DNA of 23,755 bases from NCBI GenBank assembly GCA_019648995.1, contig BLXT01006781.1:251592-275346 (forward strand), written 5' to 3'. This DNA is from Plakobranchus ocellatus (Eukaryota; Mollusca; Gastropoda; Plakobranchidae). Position numbers and translations under genes: made by a program. The notes under the pieces were generated by a model. It was not told where the DNA came from. It ran no database searches and saw only the letters and a list, made by a program, of their open reading frames with translations. Below, in pieces: positions 20,523 to 23,755 of the stretch. Each line of letters begins with the position of its first letter. The first letter of the stretch is position 1.

Positions 20523-23391
20523 TTAATAATAATAATAATAAAAGTAATAATAGTTGTGGAAGCAAGGTAAAAAAAAATTCTAGTTGTATAAATTAATTTC
20601 AATTTATGATACAAATGATATTGTTACCAGAGGACCTTCACAAGATGCAGTACCCACAGATCTTCCCTTCCACCTGCCCAACAGTTCTGGGCTGGATCCA
20701 TCTAGGCATGTCAATTTCAGACCCTCCTGCCATGCCTTACATTCCTGGGGTTTGTGACCGGATCAGGAAAATCATTTCCGTATGATACACATTTTTTGCT
20801 ATAATTGTCTTAAAAGTTCTAGTCCTTGAGCACAATACTTGTAGCAAATGAGTACGTTCTAAATACTTCAAGTTGCATAGGGAAGTGATATTATTTTGAG
20901 AGTTTTTTAAAAAAAGACAATGGCCCATTAGCATATATTGTGATCTAATATTTCAAGACTGTTTCATTTGAAAAAAATGTATTTCTTTAATTAAATGTGG
21001 CATCTTTGTTGGTTAATTAAAACACAAAATAATTATACTGATATGTAGTGATGAAGTTGGATTTTCACAATTTGTTTACATTTTAATAGGAGTGGCAGGA
21101 AAATCTAGAGCAAGTTTCAAACTATCTGAATGGCCCTAGATTTTTATATCACCAAGTAAAGTTGAATTAAACTTATATTTCCCCAAGTTTTAATTATTGC
21201 CATTAAATTAAAAGAGAAGCTGTTAAGAAGTAACTTTGTGAGTAATATTTGTACCATCATATTTTGAAGATTTATCGGGGTGGGGATCTAAAATTTCAAC
21301 AAAAGCATTTAATTGCATGCACAATAGCTCTTATATAATCCTTTGGTATACGTCAGTGTTTGCAAGATCCATATGTCTGTTGATTATATTTTTTTACAAA
21401 TGCTATGATCAAAAAATAGTTTTAATATATTCCTTATTATGGCTGCTGCAGCTCCTGAAACAATTCAAATGAGACTTTCACGGTTTTCTTTCTTCTTTAA
21501 AAGTGTGTGATGAACAATAGTAAATTTTTTATAATGATGCTTTGGATACATAGTATCAATAGGATTTATTTCAGATTATGTCACCTAGCAATGAAATATT
21601 GGCTTAAAGTCCTACTGTGTAATCTGATAGAGAGAACTTGAGCATGAAAATAAATCCAATGACACATCATAGCCATTGTTTTTCTGATTTCCTTATGACC
21701 AAACTTGCTCAACATCTCACCCTCTTGATACATTCTCTCGGTCTTCTAGTTATACGCAATACTGGTAAATAAAGGTCAGCCTGCAGACTTGGTCGTGGAG
21801 AGAAGCTTGAAGAAAATTGCCCCAGCTGGTAAGTTTAATTGGAAAGTCTAGCTATGTCAAAAAAAGAGAAATATGTATAGCAGTTTCACAAAATGAGTGT
21901 GGTTGGGGTCTTTATGGGCTCAGGAAAGCTGGTTAATCCTATTTACGTGAAAAAAAAAATTCTTGATTGTTCTCAGAGGTTTTTTTTGCTTTTGTGATTA
22001 TATTGTAAAGGAGAAAAATTGAAAAGGTCTTGAAAATTATCAGTATGGTATTATTCTTATTACTGCTATTGTAGGTTCTGTTGATGCTGATTTTTTTATT
22101 GTAATCCAAATTGCAAACTTGAATATTTATTTAACAAAAAAAAAAGAAGATTGACTTAAACAAGAACATGTTTCCTTCCTACTTTTTCTTTATCAGTTAC
22201 ATATACTGCTATACAGAAGACAACAGTAAAACTAGGCCTTGAATGTGTGCATAAAGGGTATAGATGTTCTTGAAAATGTTTTCTCGGTTCTTATTGTTAT
22301 TGTGATCTTAATCATTGATTGCCATAAATTCTGATGTTTTGATGGATTCTCTCTTCTCACAGAGAGTTAGAAATGGCCAGAAATAAGTGCTGTCTTGCTT
22401 TTACAGGTCATCGTGCTCCTACAGCAGAAATGTCGTTTTCTTTTGCAAGGTATCGTCATTCCACCCTTGCCCAAGGATACCTGCAGGCTGCAAAACTTGT
22501 TATGGCCATGGCTGAGATGGGTAAGGGGAACAGGAGATGTGCTACATTAAGTTCAGCAGAATTAATGGAAATCTAATAATTCTGATCACAGATATAAAAT
22601 TTAATGTTTTTCTTTTCCTTATTATTCTCATGTAAAAAGTTGAAGGTGAAGATAACTGCTCAGTTTCCTTATTTGAAAATAGCAAGTTTAATGATCAAAA
22701 TTAAAGTATTTCGACCAGGAAGTGTTAAATTGCTATGAATGCCTTCTTCAGGCTTAATGTGTAATTAGAATAAACAACTTACTGCTTTCTCCAATCATGG
22801 CATCTAACAGGAATAACTCAACGTACTCTAGATTCTCTACCCATGGGTGTAGCTCTTCCCCTGAGGGAAGCATGTTTAATGTGCAGGCCTTACCCTCCTC
22901 CAGACTGGCCACTACCTGCATACAAACTGACTGGTAAGTACAATTAAAATCACCTTTTCATTGATCTAAATGATTTTAGATCTGGAAATATATAATTTGA
23001 TGTGAAAAAAAAGGTTCAGGATCTATTTGCAGAAAGCTACATTCAATTTTTTAAATTTCAAACACCTCTGCCACAGTTATTTCAGCCAATAGCTGATTAT
23101 TTTATTCAATATAATAACAAATTTTAAAAATTCCTTTCTGAAACTTGCATATTTCCCACTCAAGTTTATTGTATTGGAATCCTGAGCTTACATTTATTGT
23201 TTTGTTATTTTTATTTTTTTATTTTTTTTTACAAATGTGTGGACAATATTTTGACAGGACGACAGGATATGCACGAGCTTGTCTCTCTTACTCACACATC
23301 TCCGAGTTACAGGCCTCCACAGTCAGCACCAGAGGAGAAGGAAGAGGTGGAGAAAGATGACTATGATGGAATGGAACATTTGGATGAGGAG
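463..23391 (+). CDS. ANAPC1: Anaphase-promoting complex subunit 1 (APC1), partial, 19 exons
   Basis: APC1 is the largest scaffold subunit of the APC/C, the nuclear and cytoplasmic RING E3 ligase that ubiquitinates cyclins and securin. Spliced exons: 463-800, 6406-6567, 7168-7275, 7814-7912, 8180-8270, 8688-8753, 10504-10659, 11349-11615, 13768-13828, 14426-14613, 15030-15104, 16148-16390, 17449-17519, 18108-18199, 20631-20779, 21750-21828, 22407-22520, 22811-22933, 23258-23391 (2616 nt, 872 codons). Phases match at every junction and all proposed introns are GT-AG. Family-like blocks include DLCGQQFLCFLV, LKHLLPKDIALQLMARWY, EWTMFTTCLLNLMGYDT, DWGYML, MPYIPGVCDRIR and LDSLPMGVALPLREA, which align collinearly with vertebrate ANAPC1. 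The piece covers the later WD40-type propeller with its phospho-loop and the middle region. Start and stop codons, the PC repeats and the C-terminus are outside the window. Residue numbers in exon entries count from base 463. Identity is near certain; individual boundaries vary in certainty. Confidence 0.96.
1535..1564. repeat. (CT)15 microsatellite
   Basis: An uninterrupted CT dinucleotide run inside intron a-b, likely length-polymorphic. Confidence 0.95.
2254..2325. repeat. Long imperfect hairpin, 31-nt arms and 10-nt loop
   Basis: The left arm 2254-2284 and right arm 2295-2325 are complementary at 28 of 31 positions. Three mismatches fall within the four-base step 2268-2271 against 2308-2311. 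The loop is 2285-2294. The overall size of about 72 nt resembles a pre-miRNA or a short foldback element. It lies on the sense strand of the ANAPC1 intron, so it would be transcribed with the host gene. Neither function nor family is established. Confidence 0.75.
2330..2560. other. GC-elevated intronic island, origin unknown
   Basis: Composition is visibly richer in G and C than the flanking intron (for example 2395-2530), directly after the hairpin. A 66-codon frame at 2345-2545 shows no recognisable family. It may be a decayed repeat of which the hairpin is one end; this is only suggested by adjacency. Confidence 0.3.
3335..3382. repeat. Compound inverted and direct repeat
   Basis: GTTGACAATT (3339-3348) is inverted perfectly as AATTGTCAAC (3366-3375), and AACAGTTGAC occurs directly at 3335-3344 and 3373-3382. 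The 48-base unit could be a tiny foldback remnant or chance in AT-rich DNA. Confidence 0.5.
3830..4310. repeat. GC-elevated island, candidate interspersed repeat
   Basis: A stretch of roughly 480 bases near half G+C inside an intron that is about one-third G+C. It has a sharp right edge near 4310, where AT-rich DNA resumes. No open frame spans it and I see no clear A/B box, terminal repeat or poly-A tail, so I cannot assign a class. A decayed SINE or LINE 3' fragment is the likeliest explanation. Confidence 0.35.
5775..5975. repeat. GC-elevated island, candidate interspersed repeat fragment
   Basis: About 200 bases with high G+C, including short internal palindromes (GCTTAGTCCAAGC near 5790-5802; TCAGGAGTAGGGTCCTGA near 5811-5828). 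Sharp compositional edges suggest an inserted, decayed element. The family was not recognised. Confidence 0.35.
6406..6567 (+). CDS. ANAPC1: ANAPC1 exon b: phospho-loop, second part
   Basis: Residues 113-166 plus two bases of a Gly codon. The acceptor follows a strong pyrimidine tract (TTTTTCTTCTCCCCAG); the donor is GTGAAT at 6568. It encodes a Ser/Pro/His-rich disordered stretch with five S/T-P sites. The motif FYRFHTPSP (6467-6493) is the only aromatic/basic patch and recalls the vertebrate loop motif QRFNIS in the autoinhibitory segment. Residues before and after it are low complexity. Confidence 0.9.
6568..7167 (+). other. ANAPC1 intron b-c
   Basis: AT-rich intron with an ATT repeat near its start. 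Nothing else recognised. Confidence 0.85.
6584..6610. repeat. (ATT)9 microsatellite
   Basis: Perfect trinucleotide run just 16 bases after the exon b donor; length changes might alter donor context. Confidence 0.9.
7168..7275 (+). CDS. ANAPC1: ANAPC1 exon c: return to the WD40-type propeller
   Basis: Residues 167-202 (the first Gly split with exon b). It encodes the last part of the loop, then SIQPNICMELIWTEAAPPI, which aligns with the vertebrate block ELCIDHLWTETITNI. This anchors exons a and b as the loop immediately upstream. Donor CAG|GTAAAA; acceptor TTTGTCAG. Confidence 0.93.
7276..7813 (+). other. ANAPC1 intron c-d
   Basis: AT-rich intron with a poly-T run near 7362. No other feature seen. 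Confidence 0.85.
7814..7912 (+). CDS. ANAPC1: ANAPC1 exon d: propeller strand pair
   Basis: Residues 203-235, completing a split Arg codon. The core AFLTEDLCGQQFLCFLV matches the vertebrate block VFITSDLCGQKFLCFLV, one of the best conserved in this part of APC1. Acceptor CTTCTGCCAG; donor AAG|GTAACT. Phase 2 on both sides. Confidence 0.95.
8180..8270 (+). CDS. ANAPC1: ANAPC1 exon e: propeller strands
   Basis: Residues 236-266. It begins with the last base of the Arg codon of LR, then CLKFEESNDGSQLIFGSV and HAKDATPIE, aligning with vertebrate CVKFQESNDKTQLIFGSV and AKDAAPVE. The acceptor (TTTCAAAAAAG) has an A-rich end but is the only one fitting both phase and homology. Donor GAG|GTAAGG. Confidence 0.94.
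8271..8687 (+). other. ANAPC1 intron e-f
   Basis: AT-rich intron. The 60-codon frame 8413-8595 has no family resemblance. No other feature seen. Confidence 0.85.
8688..8753 (+). CDS. ANAPC1: ANAPC1 exon f: short propeller exon
   Basis: A 66-base phase 0/0 exon, residues 267-288, encoding MLLVLEVSGVLVLYSGVVK. It matches vertebrate TMLVLEGSGNLVLYTGVV, a propeller beta-hairpin with the Gly turn conserved. Acceptor TTTAATTTCAG; donor AAG|GTTAGT. Confidence 0.95.
8754..10503 (+). other. ANAPC1 intron f-g (1750 bases)
   Basis: AT-rich intron. Exons f and g join without missing conserved residues (GVVK then MSQVHIPVLP, against vertebrate GVVRVGKVFIPGLP), so no skipped exon is expected. Short open frames at 9012-9206 (+) and 9575-9883 (-) show no family. 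Confidence 0.85.
10504..10659 (+). CDS. ANAPC1: ANAPC1 exon g: strand and second Ser/Pro-rich loop
   Basis: Residues 289-340, phase 0/0. It starts MSQVHIPVLP, matching vertebrate VGKVFIPGLP, then a disordered Ser/Thr/Arg/Pro stretch with TP and SP sites (TTPMGSPTR), and ends AMDARFDEQ, which corresponds to vertebrate GSLDEV. Acceptor GCTACAG; donor CAG|GTAGAA. Confidence 0.93.
10660..11348 (+). other. ANAPC1 intron g-h
   Basis: AT-rich up to about 11235; G+C then rises toward exon h. The last part stays open in the exon h frame, so the exact acceptor is uncertain (phase-0 AGs at 11240, 11348 and 11450). Confidence 0.7.
11349..11615 (+). CDS. ANAPC1: ANAPC1 exon h: Arg-rich and Gly-rich loop, then conserved strand
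   Basis: Residues 341-429 if the acceptor CCTAACTCTCAG is used. The first 34 residues are basic with an RPVA-RPVA tandem (12-bp unit, 11397-11420) followed by RAKR. Next come ISPVSANLEDS, aligning with vertebrate LSPVPELRDSS, a Gly-rich stretch, and SFIQNLRDNVGNKFSV, matching vertebrate TYIHSIRDPVHNRVTL. An alternative phase-0 acceptor AAAAATCAG at 11450 would join exon g directly to the conserved ISPV block, as in vertebrates. The G+C-rich, stop-free 11349-11450 favours the longer form. Donor GTG|GTTAGT. The 3' part is certain, the 5' edge is not. Confidence 0.8.
11616..13767 (+). other. ANAPC1 intron h-i (2152 bases)
   Basis: AT-rich intron containing the assembly gap and a T22 run. No exon-like conserved block; GNKFSV joins directly to ELLNGSMFR of exon i, as in the family. 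Confidence 0.85.
12272..12329. other. Poly-T run and 32-base assembly gap
   Basis: T22 at 12272-12293, N at 12294-12325, then TTTT. The gap is likely a homopolymer or low-complexity sequencing failure, so its true length is unknown. It lies within an intron and does not affect the coding model. Confidence 0.95.
13768..13828 (+). CDS. ANAPC1: ANAPC1 exon i: final propeller strand
   Basis: A 61-base exon, residues 430-449 plus one base. ELLNGSMFRTELPVMTDSPG aligns with vertebrate ELSNGSMVRITIPEIATS. Acceptor TTTTATGTTCAG; donor GAA|GTATGT. The phase-1 donor fits exon j, giving an Ile codon across the junction. Confidence 0.94.
13829..14425 (+). other. ANAPC1 intron i-j
   Basis: AT-rich intron. 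Its one distinctive element is the poly-G run listed separately. Confidence 0.85.
14204..14220. repeat. G17 homopolymer
   Basis: Seventeen consecutive G preceded by A7 and followed by C and T8. The length may be an assembly artefact; on the transcript it could form a G-quadruplex. Confidence 0.9.
14426..14613 (+). CDS. ANAPC1: ANAPC1 exon j: start of the helical middle region
   Basis: Residues 450-512. LRCLKHLLPKDIALQLMARWY and SEWTMFTTCLLNLMGYDT match vertebrate LQAIKFILPKEIAVQMLVKWY and SEWNLFVTCLMNMMGYNT, the strongest conserved block in the window. Acceptor CTTCATTGACAG completes the split Ile. The donor AAG|GTTATA is weak after position +2 but is placed where homology ends; the frame would otherwise stop at 14638. 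Confidence 0.94.
14614..15029 (+). other. ANAPC1 intron j-k
   Basis: Intron sequence; the short frames on both strands over 14866-15169 overlap exon k and are shadows. No other feature seen. Confidence 0.85.
15030..15104 (+). CDS. ANAPC1: ANAPC1 exon k: basic/acidic linker
   Basis: A 75-base phase 0/0 exon, residues 513-537: ERQDSPSSPLMLSKRARPSEKGADE (two S-P sites, then LSKRARPSEKGADE). It matches vertebrate SLSPVIAPKKARPSETGSDD; the K-[KR]-ARPSE core is conserved and could act as a nuclear-localisation-like or phospho-regulated linker (inference). Acceptor CTTACTACAG; donor GAG|GTTTGT. Confidence 0.93.
15105..16147 (+). other. ANAPC1 intron k-l (1043 bases)
   Basis: AT-rich intron. Nothing recognised beyond short homopolymers. 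The open frame continuing upstream of exon l to 16073 is not supported as coding, because homology begins exactly at the acceptor. Confidence 0.85.
16148..16390 (+). CDS. ANAPC1: ANAPC1 exon l: middle region with Ser/Gly loop
   Basis: Residues 538-618, phase 0/0. It begins DWGYMLGTKHHQ, matching vertebrate DWEYLLNSDYHQ, then a divergent loop rich in Ser, Gly and Asp/His (LTSGSGGPESG, DDGMNDHSHRF), and ends LFPFCPAVLLALHMAYE, matching LFTHIPAIFFVLHLVYE. The last block is a hydrophobic helix of the middle region. Acceptor CCTTTGTCTTGAAG; donor GAG|GTATGT. Confidence 0.92.
16391..17448 (+). other. ANAPC1 intron l-m (1058 bases)
   Basis: AT-rich intron with short A and T runs. I see no repeat or gene in it. 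Confidence 0.85.
17449..17519 (+). CDS. ANAPC1: ANAPC1 exon m: helical repeat
   Basis: A 71-base exon, residues 619-641 plus two bases. EVKLNVLLQEELTPFAPLIHQIA aligns with vertebrate ELKLNTLMGEGICSLVELLVQLA. Acceptor TGTTTAG; strong donor TTG|GTAAGT. The split codon becomes Cys with exon n. Confidence 0.93.
17520..18107 (+). other. ANAPC1 intron m-n
   Basis: AT-rich intron. No distinct element recognised. Confidence 0.85.
18108..18199 (+). CDS. ANAPC1: ANAPC1 exon n: middle region
   Basis: Residues 642-672 plus one base. CDLRCESYADYYRRDFPRLF aligns with vertebrate RDLKLGPYVDHYYRDYPTLV, then a short acidic linker GEVDDLSQISE. Acceptor GGTATTTACAG; donor AGG|GTACGG. It is shorter here than vertebrates between the YYRD block and the FF/YPQIF block. 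Confidence 0.92.
20040..20290. other. GC-elevated intronic segment, possible old repeat
   Basis: Composition is higher in G+C than its surroundings, with repeated GCCCA words (20175-20212). Overlapping open frames occur on both strands but none looks like a known family. A decayed interspersed element is plausible. Confidence 0.3.
20477..20543. repeat. (AAT)n microsatellite
   Basis: About 22 AAT units over 67 bases with one interruption near 20521, followed by a few decayed units to about 20553. It ends about 90 bases before the exon o acceptor. Confidence 0.95.
20631..20779 (+). CDS. ANAPC1: ANAPC1 exon o: middle region
   Basis: Residues 673-722. MQYPQIFPSTCPTVLGWI and MPYIPGVCDRIRKIIS align with vertebrate HPSFFTSEPPSIYQWV and YPYLPGICERSRLVVLS. 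The acceptor TTGTTACCAG (20629-20630) restores a Glu codon; the next AG two bases on would shift the frame. Donor TCC|GTATGA is non-typical at the exon side but matches phase 0. Confidence 0.92.
20780..21749 (+). other. ANAPC1 intron o-p (970 bases)
   Basis: AT-rich intron. Nothing recognised. Confidence 0.85.
21750..21828 (+). CDS. ANAPC1: ANAPC1 exon p: middle region
   Basis: A 79-base exon, residues 723-748 plus one base. LYAILVNKGQPADLVVERSL corresponds to vertebrate LYILGDESLVSDESSQYLT; the following KKIAPA matches RITIAPQ. Acceptor TCGGTCTTCTAG; donor CTG|GTAAGT. Confidence 0.9.
21829..22406 (+). other. ANAPC1 intron p-q
   Basis: AT-rich intron. No distinct element recognised. The frame starting at 22373 extends exon q upstream past its acceptor and is not coding there. 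Confidence 0.85.
22407..22520 (+). CDS. ANAPC1: ANAPC1 exon q: middle region
   Basis: Residues 749-786 plus one base. MSFSFARYRHSTLAQGYLQ aligns with vertebrate NRFSFRHSTSSSVSSLAE, keeping the FSF and RHST elements, then the helix AAKLVMAMAEMG. Acceptor TGCTTTTACAG; donor TGG|GTAAGG. Confidence 0.93.
22811..22933 (+). CDS. ANAPC1: ANAPC1 exon r: conserved TLDSLPMGVALPLREA block
   Basis: Residues 787-827 plus one base. RTLDSLPMGVALPLREACLM matches vertebrate RDLETLPFGIALPIRDAIYH, and PPPDWPLPAYKLTG matches ASDWPEAVCLLIG. The preceding 290-base intron is the second smallest of the window. Acceptor CATCTAACAG; donor CTG|GTAAGT. Phase 1 on both sides. Confidence 0.95.
22934..23257 (+). other. 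ANAPC1 intron r-s
   Basis: Short AT-rich intron with T-rich sequence upstream of the acceptor. Nothing else seen. Confidence 0.85.
23258..23391 (+). CDS. ANAPC1: ANAPC1 exon s: acidic linker before the PC-repeat region
   Basis: Residues 828-872. It completes GRQDM (vertebrate GRQDL), then a Ser/Pro stretch and an acidic run EEKEEVEKDDYDGMEHLDEE, like vertebrate TETEEEDDGMNDMNHE. Acceptor ATTTTGACAG is well placed. The end is set at the only nearby GT (GAG|GTGCTT, 23392), a weak donor. The frame continues VLTLKG, and VLTL still resembles vertebrate VMSL, so the true 3' edge is uncertain. Confidence 0.85.
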
Positions 23392-23755
23392 GTGCTTACA
23401 CTGAAGGGATACTTTTTTTTCTTCAAAATTTCCCCATACCAGTTCCTGCTATTGTTGATAAATGAAATACCATTTTTTGAAAGGTCTCTTTGTTTCAGTC
23501 TTTTTCTCTTTGAGCCTACCATTTCAATGATTCAAACTACCTTGAAGACATCTTGAAAAATGTTTTGTGAAAGGTATAAGTTTGGCCTAAAAATGTTGGA
23601 AGTAAAAATAAATGGAAAAATAATGTGGACGACTTAATTTAACATGTTGAGCTGTTGCTTTTCTCATGGATGAGAGGCCCCTGTAATGTGAGCCAGTTCT
23701 TTTATATTTTGTGTTTTTTTCGTAAAAGCTTACTCTTTAAAACAACCTTTATGAA
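23392..23755 (+). other. Presumed next ANAPC1 intron
   Basis: AT-rich sequence. No block resembling the next family segment (vertebrate EDLRVQEVRRLL) is found before the window ends. The open frame from exon s runs on to a stop ending at 23556. Confidence 0.7.

Larger units (their letters stand above)
18200..20630 (+). other. ANAPC1 intron n-o (2431 bases)
   Basis: Second-largest intron. It contains a short CA-like stretch at 18456-18472, a moderately G+C-rich segment at 19190-19400 with a 63-codon frame, another at 20040-20290, and the long AAT repeat. No protein family was recognised in any frame. Confidence 0.8.

Noticed and set aside
22373-22406. Separate short gene starting before exon q
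   Set aside because: The coding likeness starts after the acceptor at 22406; the upstream part is intron.

Overview
The window is AT-rich animal nuclear DNA (long AT-rich introns, GT-AG splice sites, poly-A/T runs, microsatellites). It carries one recognisable gene on the + strand: the central part of ANAPC1 (APC1, anaphase-promoting complex/cyclosome subunit 1). Nineteen exons, 463-800 through 23258-23391, join in frame to 872 codons with no internal stop. The protein resembles vertebrate ANAPC1 but has very different disordered loops. That suggests an invertebrate, perhaps a lophotrochozoan such as a mollusc; this placement is a low-confidence inference. The promoter, the first N-terminal exons and everything from the proteasome-cyclosome repeats to the C-terminus lie outside the window.

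Layout: 463-6567 (exons a, b) encodes a Ser/Pro/Asn-rich loop with eleven S/T-P sites. It sits where vertebrate APC1 has its '300s' autoinhibitory phospho-loop. 7168-8753 (exons c-f) returns to conserved strands of the N-terminal WD40-type propeller. 10504-11615 (exons g, h) encodes a second low-complexity loop, including an Arg-rich RPVA-RPVA segment, and then a conserved strand. 13768-15104 (exons i-k) ends the propeller and starts the helical middle region. 16148-23391 (exons l-s) carries the rest of the middle region up to an acidic linker just before the PC-repeat part of the family.

Introns run from 267 to 5605 bases. They hold simple repeats ((CT)15, (ATT)9, (AAT)n, a G17 run, a T22 run beside a 32-base N gap), a striking 31-bp-arm hairpin at 2254-2325, a small compound inverted/direct repeat at 3335-3382, and several GC-elevated islands that look like old interspersed repeats, though I could not name their families. 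I see no second protein-coding gene, RNA gene of a known family, CRISPR array or intact transposon.

Functionally everything coding belongs to one scaffold subunit of the APC/C ubiquitin ligase. The points most worth a second look are the rewired phospho-loop, the in-frame splice-site ambiguity of exon h, the odd 3' end of the last exon, and the intronic hairpin.
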